Of a DNA stretch of 64,000 bases, positions 26,496-34,442 are shown piece by piece. Positions within the stretch are counted from its first letter, which is position 1, and every line of letters begins with the position of its first letter. Where the stretch lies: the NCBI GenBank assembly GCA_051656645.1, contig JBOGCH010000040.1, positions 1 through 64,000 on the forward strand. The letters run 5' to 3'. Origin of the DNA: JBOGCH01 sp051656645 (GTDB lineage Bacteria > Bacteroidota > Bacteroidia > Bacteroidales > Marinifilaceae). Below the pieces are notes generated by a model, which was not told the DNA's origin, did not search any database, and saw only the letters and a list, made by a program, of their open reading frames with translations. Position numbers and translations under genes: made by a program.

Positions 26496-27746
26496 ATGAA
26501 AGTGTTTGCTACCATTTGCCGTTTGCTAATTGCTATAACATTTCTTTATTCCGGATTTGTTAAAGCTGTGGACCCCTCAGGGTTAGAGTATAAGTTAATT
26601 GAGTATTTTAACGCTTTTGGGCTGGAAAGTCTGCGCCCGTTGGCTCTTGTCGGTTCATTTATGATGTCGGCAGTTGAGCTTTTAATTGGTGCCTTAATGC
26701 TCCTAACGGTACAAATGCGTGTGGCCACATTCCTAGCGCTTTGCTTTATGGCGGTGGCTACACCGGTGACACTCTACATTGCCATTGTTAATCCGGTATC
26801 GGATTGTGGATGCTTTGGGGATGCGCTAAAGATCTCCAATTGGGAAACCTTTGCAAAGAATGTTGTGTTGCTGTTTTCGGCAGTATTCGCCTTTTATTAC
26901 AGACAAAAGTACCGTTCGCCGTTTAACATTATGGAGCAAATAGTGCTTTGCATGTTGTTTATTATTGGAGCCGTGGCACTACAAGGATATTGTTACCGTT
27001 ATTTGCCTATTTTGGACTTCCGTCCTTACCATGTTGGCGCACATTTACAAGCACGTAACACTGTTGGCGGAATGGAAGAACAGGTTATTTTAAAATATCG
27101 CAATAAGCAGACCAACGATGTTGTTAAATTCACTGAGGACAATTACCCATGGCAAGATACGCTTAACTGGGAGTTTGTGGATACCGAAAGCGTGATGCAG
27201 GAACGCAAACAAAACAGCTTTTCGCAAACTAACTTTTATGTTGAAAGTGCAGAGCTTGGCGATATCTCATCATTTATAGCTCAGGACAACGGATACAGCT
27301 TTCTGCTTACCTCTCCAAACATGTTACAAATGGACACCGTTGGTAAAATGGCAAACATTAAAGTATTGGCTGAGGCTATCAATAATAATGGGCATAAACT
27401 CTATTTCCTGACAGCAACATCGGCCGAAACGGCATCTGAGTTTATTTATGACAATGAAATACAAGCGGAAGTAGGAACTATGGACGAGACCGAGCTAAAA
27501 ACTATGGTACGTTCCAATCCCGGTTTACTGCTTATTAAGGACGGCGTAATTATAAACAAATGGAGCATAAATAACTTGCCTACCCCACAATGGATGGAGA
27601 GCGAGTCGCTTTTAAGCCAAAATATACTGGAAACGCAACGTAGTAATATAAACTACCGTATAATATCGGGTATTTTTATCTTTATTCTACTTCTTGTTGC
27701 TTACCTTTGTGGCACAAGAGTTACAAGACGAACAAGACGATTTTAA
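26496..27746 (+). CDS. DoxX/MauE-type membrane protein with C-terminal extracytoplasmic domain
   Basis: A 416-residue membrane protein. Four N-terminal helices (about 5-150) form a DoxX/MauE module with the motif DCGCFGDALKISNWETFAKN, whose CGC cysteines suggest thiol chemistry. Residues about 165-390 form a soluble domain reminiscent of thioredoxin-fold sequences (FLLTSPNMLQMD..., then NNNGHKLYFLTA, then PGLLLIKDGVIINKW) without a CxxC. A last helix lies near 392-410. In its conserved cluster it precedes tpiA by 21 bases. The function is inferred to be redox or electron transfer in the envelope. Confidence 0.75.
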   Translation: MKVFATICRLLIAITFLYSGFVKAVDPSGLEYKLIEYFNAFGLESLRPLALVGSFMMSAVELLIGALMLLTVQMRVATFLALCFMAVATPVTLYIAIVNPVSDCGCFGDALKISNWETFAKNVVLLFSAVFAFYYRQKYRSPFNIMEQIVLCMLFIIGAVALQGYCYRYLPILDFRPYHVGAHLQARNTVGGMEEQVILKYRNKQTNDVVKFTEDNYPWQDTLNWEFVDTESVMQERKQNSFSQTNFYVESAELGDISSFIAQDNGYSFLLTSPNMLQMDTVGKMANIKVLAEAINNNGHKLYFLTATSAETASEFIYDNEIQAEVGTMDETELKTMVRSNPGLLLIKDGVIINKWSINNLPTPQWMESESLLSQNILETQRSNINYRIISGIFIFILLLVAYLCGTRVTRRTRRF

Positions 27747-27767
27747 ACACTAAAAACAATAATTACC

Positions 27768-28532
27768 ATGAGAAAAAAAATTGTTGCAGGAAACTGGAAA
27801 ATGAACAATACTTTACAAGAAGGTATTGCACTTGCAAAAGAATTAAACGAAAAAGTATTAAATGAAAACACAGAGAACGTAACTATCGTTATCGGTACTC
27901 CATTCATCCATTTAAATGCTGTTAAAGAAGTTGTAAGTGGTAAAATCAATGTTTCTGCGCAAAACTGTGCTAACCACGCTTCAGGTGCTTACACAGGTGA
28001 GATCTCTGCTGCTATGATTGCTTCTACAGGTGCTAACCACGTAATTCTTGGTCACTCTGAAAGAAGAAGCTACTACGGAGAAACGGATGCTATCCTTGTT
28101 GAGAAAGTGGCATTGGCATTAGCAAACAAATTAACTGTTATTTTCTGTATCGGTGAAGTTCTTGAAGAAAGAGAAGAAGGACGTCATTTTGATGTTGTTA
28201 AATCTCAATTAGAGAACGGTTTATTCAACCTTACTGAAGAGCAATTGGCAAATATCGTTATCGCTTACGAACCGGTTTGGGCTATTGGAACAGGTAAAAC
28301 TGCTACTGCTGAGCAAGCACAAGAAATCCACGCTTATATCCGTTCAGTTATTGCCGGAAAATACGGTAAAGACGCGGCAGACAAAATGGCTATCCTTTAC
28401 GGAGGAAGCTGTAACGCGAAAAACGCTGACGAATTATTCGCTAATCCAGACGTAGATGGTGGTTTAATTGGTGGAGCTTCTTTAAATGCAGAAGACTTTA
28501 TGGCAATTATCCGCGCAGCTGCTAAGAAATAA
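27768..28532 (+). CDS. tpiA: Triosephosphate isomerase
   Basis: A 254-residue glycolytic enzyme interconverting DHAP and glyceraldehyde-3-phosphate. Catalytic residues are Lys13 region (AGNWKMNNT), His96 in ILGHSERRSYYGE and Glu168 in AYEPVWAIGTGKTAT, with the phosphate loop LYGGSCNAKNA and GGLIGGASL. Codon use is markedly biased towards A/T-ending optimal codons, unlike the DoxX gene in front, as expected for a highly expressed gene. Confidence 0.97.
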   Translation: MRKKIVAGNWKMNNTLQEGIALAKELNEKVLNENTENVTIVIGTPFIHLNAVKEVVSGKINVSAQNCANHASGAYTGEISAAMIASTGANHVILGHSERRSYYGETDAILVEKVALALANKLTVIFCIGEVLEEREEGRHFDVVKSQLENGLFNLTEEQLANIVIAYEPVWAIGTGKTATAEQAQEIHAYIRSVIAGKYGKDAADKMAILYGGSCNAKNADELFANPDVDGGLIGGASLNAEDFMAIIRAAAKK

Positions 28533-28546
28533 GCATTGCTAGCTAT

Positions 28547-28586
28547 AAAAAAATAGAGCGAATCAGTCGATTCGCTCTATTTTTTT
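28547..28586. terminator. Bidirectional terminator between tpiA and the helicase gene
   Basis: An 18-bp perfect stem with a four-base loop. AAAAAAATAGAGCGAATC (28547-28564) pairs with the complement at 28569-28586. It overlaps the last codons of the convergent helicase. Confidence 0.92.
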
Positions 28587-30329
28587 GCATGCCTCAAAAA
28601 AGCGGTCGTAAACACGCATATGGGCATCTATCTTTTCGTCCTCGGAATGTAATCCGGTAATAGCTCTACTTCCCACAACAATCAGCTTATTCTTAGCTCG
28701 GGTAATAGCTACGTTGAGACGATTGGGTTGGAAATAGAAATCGGCAATTTCCTGCACAAACTCCGGCTTACTGCTCACCATAGAGACAATAATAACCTCT
28801 CGCTCCTGCCCTTGCATTCGCTCCACGGTATCCACCACAACCTCTTTACTTATATCCTTACCTAATGTGTGCACCAAGATGGATTTTATTAAGCGTCCCT
28901 GTGCCTTAAATGGAGCAACCACTGCAATCTCATTTGCCGGTAAGTGGCCCTCATTTATCAATTGGTCTATCATCTTTACAATACATTCCGCTTCGGGCGG
29001 AGCACAAACGGTACATCCGGTATGCTCCATTGGGATATAGACCACCGGTTCCTCGCCACGCAGATGCATAGGTAATTCAGAAGGTGTTGCCAATCGCCTA
29101 TTAATATGCTTAGAAAACGGTTTCAGTCTGCCGCCATAGAACTCACGCGAGGAGAAGTCGGCAACAACCTCATTCATCCTATAAGTAATATCCAGCATGG
29201 TGGCACCCCCTTGACGGTAAAGCAACTCAAACACCGATTTCAATAGCGCTTCCGGATGCTCATCCGTAGCATATATCGGTGCCATCTGCTTATGATCGCC
29301 CACCAGGATGTAGCGTTTAGCGCATCCCATAGCCATCATCGCCACGGCACAGTTCATCTGTCCGGCTTCATCAATAATCACTGTATCAAATTCGGTATTC
29401 TTGGCACGTGAAGTATGCAAATGGAATGGGCTTATGCCCATAATCTTGCCCTCATTAATAAAAAACTCAAGCGCAGAGATACGCTCTTGCGATTTTATCT
29501 CGCCAAAGCGACCTTTTAATCCCTCCCGATTGTAACGCTGTCCCACCTTTGAAATCTTATCTAACGGAAATCCCAACGCCGCACACTTAGCCAACGCATT
29601 GTTTATGGCTAAATGCGTAGGAGCAGTAATCAACACCCTCTCCCCTTTTACTTGCGCCAGCAATATGGCTATAAGCGCCAGGATATGCGTCTTCCCTGTG
29701 CCGGGAGGTCCTTGTATCAGATGATAGCTTTGCGTGGTCACAGCGCGCTCCACAGCTTCCCTTTGGGACGCGTTAAGCATATCGCCATGTTTGTCCAGAT
29801 ATTCCCGCATGGGGACAGGTAACGCTGTGAATACAGGTCTATGTTCGGCATTTAACATAGAGAGAAACTGTGAACGCTGTGGCGACTCCTGCATCCGGAA
29901 CAAAGCCGCATCGTAAATCTTCTGCATGTTCATCACATCCTTATCCATAATATAATAGCTCATTGCATCAAGTCGTTGCGCGTTACGCAGCTCGTAACTG
30001 CTAAAACCTATTATAATGTCACCGCTATAATCTATACTGTATATTTGTCCTCGCGCCACATAATTGCGCGGATTCCCATCGTGTATACGTACACTCTCTC
30101 CCTCCTTAAAGTCCGACACATTTTCGTGAACAAAAGCTCGCGCAAAATAACAATCATCATAATCGGCCACTGTAAACAACTCCGAAAAGCGAACACGTTC
30201 AATAGCTTTACGCGCTTTTACACGCTCTACCACATCGCGAGCCCACAACTGTTCAATCTTGGACTGTGACTCGCGCAGCTCCTTGACAATAAAGTCGTTA
30301 ATATTTTTTAGGTCTATAATCTGATTCAC
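28563..30329 (-). CDS. Upf1/IGHMBP2-like superfamily 1B helicase
   Basis: A 588-residue DNA/RNA helicase. An N-terminal beta-barrel-like region comes first (about 60-130). Then come Walker A IQGPPGTGKTHILA, Walker B VIIDEAGQMNC, the Q-motif-like LNASQREAVERAV, motif III VGDHKQMAPI, motif V DTVERMQGQEREVIIVSMVS and motif VI RLNVAITRAKNKLIVVG. The DEAG box and insertions match the SMUBP-2 type. The family resolves structured nucleic acids; the role here is unknown. Its promoter lies within 45 bases of the start. Confidence 0.92.
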   Translation of the reverse strand: MNQIIDLKNINDFIVKELRESQSKIEQLWARDVVERVKARKAIERVRFSELFTVADYDDCYFARAFVHENVSDFKEGESVRIHDGNPRNYVARGQIYSIDYSGDIIIGFSSYELRNAQRLDAMSYYIMDKDVMNMQKIYDAALFRMQESPQRSQFLSMLNAEHRPVFTALPVPMREYLDKHGDMLNASQREAVERAVTTQSYHLIQGPPGTGKTHILALIAILLAQVKGERVLITAPTHLAINNALAKCAALGFPLDKISKVGQRYNREGLKGRFGEIKSQERISALEFFINEGKIMGISPFHLHTSRAKNTEFDTVIIDEAGQMNCAVAMMAMGCAKRYILVGDHKQMAPIYATDEHPEALLKSVFELLYRQGGATMLDITYRMNEVVADFSSREFYGGRLKPFSKHINRRLATPSELPMHLRGEEPVVYIPMEHTGCTVCAPPEAECIVKMIDQLINEGHLPANEIAVVAPFKAQGRLIKSILVHTLGKDISKEVVVDTVERMQGQEREVIIVSMVSSKPEFVQEIADFYFQPNRLNVAITRAKNKLIVVGSRAITGLHSEDEKIDAHMRVYDRFFEACKKIERID

Positions 30330-30365
30330 TTCCGTACTTTATGCTTATCTTTGTGTATATACCTA

Positions 30366-30373
30366 CAAAAGTA
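30366..30373 (-). promoter_or_regulatory. -7 element for the helicase gene
   Basis: Minus-strand TACTTTTG, a TAnnTTTG match, 37 bases before the helicase ATG at 30329. Confidence 0.5.
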
Positions 30374-30645
30374 ACGCAAAATATCCCGTCGCAAGGGATA
30401 TGATGATTTAATTTAGAGATTGCTTTCTTTAAAATACACTAAAATTAACTTACTTCTACATTACTTCTCTCCGCATTGTTTAACAATGAGCGTATATTTT
30501 TATGCTCTATTAGTGCTATAATATACACAAAACAGTAAAATATAAACATCACAAGCAATACTGTTATAAAATATACAATGTGTGTGTAATTTGTTATTGT
30601 GTGAAACTATAATACTCTTTAACTAGCCATATAACATGGATAGGC
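30374..30645. other. AT-rich intergenic gap, nothing recognised
   Basis: Divergent gap between the helicase and nhaC. I see no open frame of note, no hairpin with a T tail and no riboswitch-like conserved boxes. Confidence 0.5.
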
Positions 30646-30653
30646 TATTTTTG
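30646..30653 (+). promoter_or_regulatory. -7 element for nhaC
   Basis: TATTTTTG, 35 bases before the nhaC ATG. Confidence 0.5.
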
Positions 30654-30687
30654 TAATGTGTTTGTAACCTATTAAAACAATAAATAT

Positions 30688-32154
30688 ATGCAGCGTGTAC
30701 CACCCCTATTTCAATCGTTTCTTCCTGTAGTGATATTAATCCTACTCATCATGGTCAATGTACTATGGATTGGCGGCGACACTCTTGGTGGAGCTAACCA
30801 ACTTGCACTTTTAGTAGCAAGTGCCATTGCAATAGCCATTGCCATAAAGAACGGATATAAATGGGAAGTTATGATGGACAAAATTGTACAATCCGTTAGC
30901 ACAACCATGCCCGCCATCATCATTCTTTTCATGATCGGAATGCTTGCCGGGAGCTGGATGCTTAGCGGTGTAATACCATCCATGATATACTACGGACTGG
31001 ATATCCTAAAGCCCGACTATTTCTTGCCGGCAACCGTTATTATATGCGCCATTGTTTCCGTATCCATAGGTAGTTCATGGTCAACGGTGGCAACCATCGG
31101 TGTCGCCTTGTTGGGAATTGGACAAACATTGGGCTTCAGTACCGGCATGGTAGCAGGTGCTATTATCTCCGGAGCCTACTTTGGCGACAAAGTATCGCCA
31201 CTATCGGATACCACGAACCTATCGGCAGCCGTAAGTGAAACCAACCTGTTTACGCACATCAAATATTTAATGAAAACAACGGTTCCATCCATTGTTATTA
31301 CATTAATCATATTCACCATACTAACATTTACCACCTCGCAAGGCAATGAGGCATCGTCCGTAGGACAAATGCAGGATGTACTGGCGCAAACCTTTAACAT
31401 CACCCCTTTCCTATTTATCATTCCTTTATTGGTAATCGTTCTTATCGCAAAAAAAGTACCACCTATTCCCGTACTATTTATGGGGACTGTAGCAGCCGTA
31501 ATTGCCATTGTAGTTGCGCAACAAGGTGTATTGGAACAATTAAGCCAAGGTAACTTAACGCTAAAAACAGGCTATGACATCATATCCCGCGCTCTATACA
31601 CCGAGAACAACATAGAAACCGGACACGAAGCCGTAAACAAACTCCTTACCACCTACGGTATGAGTGGAATGCTTAACACCGTATGGTTTATCATGACTGC
31701 TATGATATTTGGTGGAATAATGGAGGCAGGTGGCTTTTTAAGCCGAATTACCCAATCGGCCATTCAGCACATCAAAAGTCGTGGTTCGCTTATCACAACT
31801 ACTACACTATCGGGATTATTCCTTAACACTACGGCAAGCGATCAGTATTTATCTATAGTTATCGCCGGTAAAATGTTCGCCCCATCATACAAACGCCAAG
31901 GACTAGCACCACAAGTATTAGGCCGTACGCTCGAGGACTCCATCACAGTAACAAGCGTACTTGTACCATGGAACACCTGCGGAGCCACTCAAGCCACCAT
32001 ACTTAACGTAGCTACAATGACCTACGCACCATACGCTTTCTTCTGTATTCTTAGCCCACTTATCACCGTTCTATACGGATGGCTAGGCAAAGTTGCCACT
32101 ACCAAAAAAGAGGCTACCATCAACGCCGAAGAGAGTCAGCAGCAGGTAGCCTAA
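30688..32154 (+). CDS. nhaC: NhaC-family Na+/H+ antiporter
   Basis: A 488-residue polytopic membrane protein with about eleven or twelve hydrophobic spans. Family-typical segments are GGANQLALLVASAIAIAIA, VSIGSSWSTVATIGVALLGIG, SGAYFGDKVSPLSDTTNLSAA (the charged transport motif) and SDQYLSIVIAGKMF near the C-terminus. It should exchange cytosolic Na+ for H+ at the inner membrane. It is transcribed alone and followed by an unusually long perfect inverted repeat. Confidence 0.93.
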   Translation: MQRVPPLFQSFLPVVILILLIMVNVLWIGGDTLGGANQLALLVASAIAIAIAIKNGYKWEVMMDKIVQSVSTTMPAIIILFMIGMLAGSWMLSGVIPSMIYYGLDILKPDYFLPATVIICAIVSVSIGSSWSTVATIGVALLGIGQTLGFSTGMVAGAIISGAYFGDKVSPLSDTTNLSAAVSETNLFTHIKYLMKTTVPSIVITLIIFTILTFTTSQGNEASSVGQMQDVLAQTFNITPFLFIIPLLVIVLIAKKVPPIPVLFMGTVAAVIAIVVAQQGVLEQLSQGNLTLKTGYDIISRALYTENNIETGHEAVNKLLTTYGMSGMLNTVWFIMTAMIFGGIMEAGGFLSRITQSAIQHIKSRGSLITTTTLSGLFLNTTASDQYLSIVIAGKMFAPSYKRQGLAPQVLGRTLEDSITVTSVLVPWNTCGATQATILNVATMTYAPYAFFCILSPLITVLYGWLGKVATTKKEATINAEESQQQVA

Positions 32155-32166
32155 CACGCTCGCCCT

Positions 32167-32233
32167 GTACCAATAAACCGTCATAGGCAACACAGCTACT
32201 CTTGCTGTATTGCCTATGACGGTTTATTGGTAC
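32167..32233. repeat. Perfect 24-bp inverted repeat with nested stem
   Basis: Arms at 32167-32190 and 32210-32233 are perfectly complementary over 24 bp. The 19-base interior holds a further ACAGC/GCTGT stem, so the RNA would fold into one long hairpin. It lies just after nhaC, but no T run follows on either strand, so it is not a standard terminator. It could stabilise the nhaC mRNA 3' end or be a relic of a mobile repeat. Confidence 0.85.
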
Positions 32234-32319
32234 CATCCCTTACAACATCTAACGTTTGGTATATAACATAATACTAACGTGTAGGGCATCTATCAGCTTC
32301 ACCATTCACCAACCTTCGC

Positions 32320-32990
32320 GTTTCGTTGCAAGGCGTTCTTCGTCCATGCCCCAACCTTGTATCAGATAATCTTTGACCATTACATTTGCCCACTTACGAA
32401 ACCCGCTCGCTATTAACATTAAAACCAACTGAAACAATCATTTGGAGGTTGTAGTGAATAAGCTCACGATTTACCTCTCTGGAACCCCCTGAACTATCCG
32501 GAATTTCCGGATAGTTGGTGATTTGTAGTCATATCCTTCGCTCACTGGCACGAATAGAACGGACTTGCTCTAAAAGCTCCTTAAAGTAATCTTTCCCAAA
32601 AGTCGTTTTGCCTTGTTTCAAACGTTCATCGTCCATCACAAAGCCTTTGGCCATATACTCTTTTAGTACCGCAATCGCCCAAATACGGAAGTTGGTAGCC
32701 TTGCAAGAGTTTACCCGATATCCTACCGAGATAATGGTATAAGGTTATACGAATCGACCATACGATTTACGCCCGTGCTACCTTCTGTTTGAACTATTTC
32801 CATTTTGGAAACAGTTGCAAGCCTTGCAGTTCGCCTTTGGCATAGATATTAGAAAGATGTTTGCTAGTGGCTGGAACTTCCACTCAAATAACAATGCCAT
32901 AGACTTTTGTATGAGCCAAACAGTTTCGTCTTTGACTAATGTACTTACCGACACATCGTGTTCGTGGTCACTGTATATCAGAAACGTCAT
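32320..32990 (-). pseudogene. rhuM-like pseudogene, copy A
   Basis: Broken minus-strand remnant of a RhuM-family protein, a DNA-related family often carried inside type I restriction loci. The N-terminal piece reads HEHDVSVSTLVKDETVWLIQ then KSMALLFEW, followed out of frame by VPATSKHLSNIYA-type and RVNS...FRIWA-type fragments. The end is a second RhuM-type piece, REVNRELIHYNLQMIVSVGF then NVNSERV, shifted to RKWANVMVKDYLIQGWGMDE. Several frameshifts and stops separate the pieces, so no product is expected. Confidence 0.7.
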
Positions 32991-33000
32991 TTTTCATCGT

Positions 33001-33070
33001 CTAATCCTCAATCTCATTTATAATGGCATTAAGAATAATGCGTAGGGCATCTATTTTCTTCACCGTTACC
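33001..33070 (-). pseudogene. hsdM C-terminal fragment within the duplication
   Basis: Minus-strand VKKIDALRIILNAIINEIED then stop. It matches the end of the longer hsdM remnant at 33669-33962. Only about 20 codons survive, immediately before rhuM copy A. Confidence 0.55.
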
Positions 33071-33076
33071 AATCCG

Positions 33077-33665
33077 CGTTAAGTTAAAACCAACTGAAAC
33101 AATCATTTAGAGATTGTAATGAATAAGCTCACTATTTACCTCTCTGCACCCCTCGGTTTCAACTATCCGGAAATTCCAGATAGTTGGTGATTTGTAGCCA
33201 TATTCTTCGCTCACTGGCATAAATAGAACGAACTTGCTCTAAAAGCTCCTTAAAGTAGTCTTTCCCAAAAGTAGTATTGCCTTGTTTCAAACGTTCATCG
33301 TCCATCACAAAGCCTTTGCTCATATACTCTTTTAATATCCCGGTAGGCCAAATTCTAAAGTTGGTAGCATTGCGAGAGTTCACCCGGTAGCCCACCGAAA
33401 TGATGGCATTGAGGTTATAGAACTGAGTCAAGTAATTTTTACCATCAGCAGCAGTTGCCGAGATTTTCTCGGTAACTTAATCTTTATCAAGTTCTCCATC
33501 GGCAAAGATGTTTTTCAAGTACAACGAAATGTTGTCGCTCGAACAATCAAACAACGCCGCCATAGCTTTTTGCGTAAATCAGACAGTTTCGTCTTTAATG
33601 AAGGTACTTACCAACACATCGTGCTCGGGCATACTGTATATCAGAAATTTCAATTCATTGTTCAT
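33077..33665 (-). pseudogene. rhuM-like pseudogene, copy B
   Basis: Better preserved copy, starting MNNELKFLIYSMPEHDVLVS. A TGA replaces the expected Trp in ETVW (reads ETV-stop-FTQKAMAALFD) and a TAA follows GELDKD. After these the frame is open through YLTQFYNLNAIISVGYRVNS, FRIWPTGILKEYMSKGFVMDDERLKQ and ASERRIWLQIT, then ends early at LEFPDS. A short SELIHYNL..MIVSVGFN piece follows at about 33077-33140. With two nonsense codons and a lost C-terminus it is dead. Confidence 0.75.
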
Positions 33666-33668
33666 CGC

Positions 33669-33962
33669 CTACCCCTCAATCTCGTTTATAATAGCATCAA
33701 TACTAACGCGTAGGGCATCCATCTTCTTCACCATTCGCCTACCTTCGCATTTAGTTACTTAATATCAATCACCTCGTGATTACCTTTCGCCTCCACGTAC
33801 GAGCTAACCGAAAGGTTGTAGTCGTTATCTGCTATCTACTTGTCTTCTACCGATATTTCGATATGTTCCACATTCTCTTTATGGTCAAATATTTCCATAA
33901 TTTTCGCAATATACCTATCTTCAAGCTCATTGTTATTGGTTACCTTCCTGAAGAATACTCCA
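33669..33962 (-). pseudogene. Type I restriction methylase (hsdM) C-terminal remnant
   Basis: Minus-strand fragments match the HsdM C-terminus: NNNELEDRYIAKIMEIFDHK, ENVEHIEISVEDK-stop, IADNDYNLSVSSYVEAKGNH then EVIDIK-stop. After a frameshift comes MVKKMDALRVSIDAIINEIE and the natural stop at 33669-33671. The catalytic N-terminal part is gone; upstream sequence instead joins a DUF3791-like frame. This and the rhuM copies indicate a former hsdM-rhuM type I restriction locus. Confidence 0.7.
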
Positions 33963-34134
33963 TTTCTCTCAGGAACTCATCAACTATATACAAATTCCCA
34001 TATAAATAAAGTCCTGTACTCTTATCATACAAATCTGCACAGGTATCACTTTCATAAAACAACTCTAAAGCCCTTTCAGTGTCTACATTTAGCCGCTGTG
34101 CTAATTCTGTGGATATCATACCTATCTGATGCAT
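33940..34134 (-). CDS. DUF3791-like small protein, possibly truncated
   Basis: About 64 residues: MHQIGMISTELAQRLNVDTE, then RALELFYESDTCADLYDKST, then GLYLYGNLYIVDEFLREM. This resembles the DUF3791-type proteins that occur in pairs or with DUF3990 in toxin-antitoxin-like contexts. The last six codons run into the hsdM remnant, so the original C-terminus may be replaced. The open frame continues 21 codons further upstream, but those residues belong to the broken Bro-N gene, so I place the start at ATG 34134. No DUF3990 partner is visible. It may not be functional. Confidence 0.45.
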   Translation of the reverse strand: MHQIGMISTELAQRLNVDTERALELFYESDTCADLYDKSTGLYLYGNLYIVDEFLREMEYSSGR

Positions 34135-34139
34135 GCTTC

Positions 34140-34327
34140 TCCGTTGACTACAATTTGTAGTCAACTCGCTTCCTTCTTTAGTTGTGTTTAAGTACATTCC
34201 AATATTTCCGTGGATTAGGACTATCGGTCAATATCCCGATAACATCAACAATAGAGAAAAAACATTTCTCCTACTCATCATCCCAATGAGTCTGTACCTT
34301 ACGCTCCTTGAATAAAAATACACTTTG
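34140..34327 (-). pseudogene. Bro-N (phage antirepressor-like) pseudogene
   Basis: Minus-strand VFLFKERKVQTHWDDE, a TAG, then EKCFFSIVDVIGILTDSPNP followed by RKYWNVLK, a frameshift, and TTKEGSELTTNCSQ. These match the N-terminal half of Bro-N antirepressor proteins (WYFSIVDVI.vLT.s.nPrkYW.vLK.RL..EG.E..T.C.qlkm). The remaining C-terminal part is missing and replaced by the DUF3791-like frame. It is a fusion product of decayed accessory genes. Confidence 0.65.
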
Positions 34328-34442
34328 CTTTTTAGTTAAATCTTACGGGTTTAATGGGCTCATTCTAGACTGTATGCTATTGAGCTCCGTTCCGTTCAAG
34401 CTTGCATACTCACGCCTTAAAACACTGTAAGTAATGTCAACA

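Larger units (their letters stand above)
32277..33740 (-). repeat. Diverged tandem duplication of about 668 bp (hsdM tail plus rhuM)
   Basis: Two direct copies of a unit of about 668 bp. Matching landmarks occur at 32524/33191 and at 33001/33669. Each unit holds, on the minus strand, the end of an hsdM-like frame, then an N-terminal rhuM-like frame, then a segment related to a second rhuM type. Both copies carry numerous stops and frameshifts. Both also have an AACTATCCGGAA-centred palindrome near 32500 and 33165. Confidence 0.7.

Noticed and set aside
33159..33431. Ninety-codon open frame as a functional RhuM protein
   Set aside because: It is an internal stretch of a longer broken gene, with nonsense codons upstream in the same frame and a lost C-terminus.
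32277..33740. Direct repeats as a CRISPR array
   Set aside because: The repeat unit is about 668 bp, diverged and clearly made of gene fragments, not short repeats with spacers.
33776..34160. Plus-strand open frames across the hsdM/Bro-N remnants
   Set aside because: They are antisense shadows of decayed minus-strand genes, with low-complexity translations.
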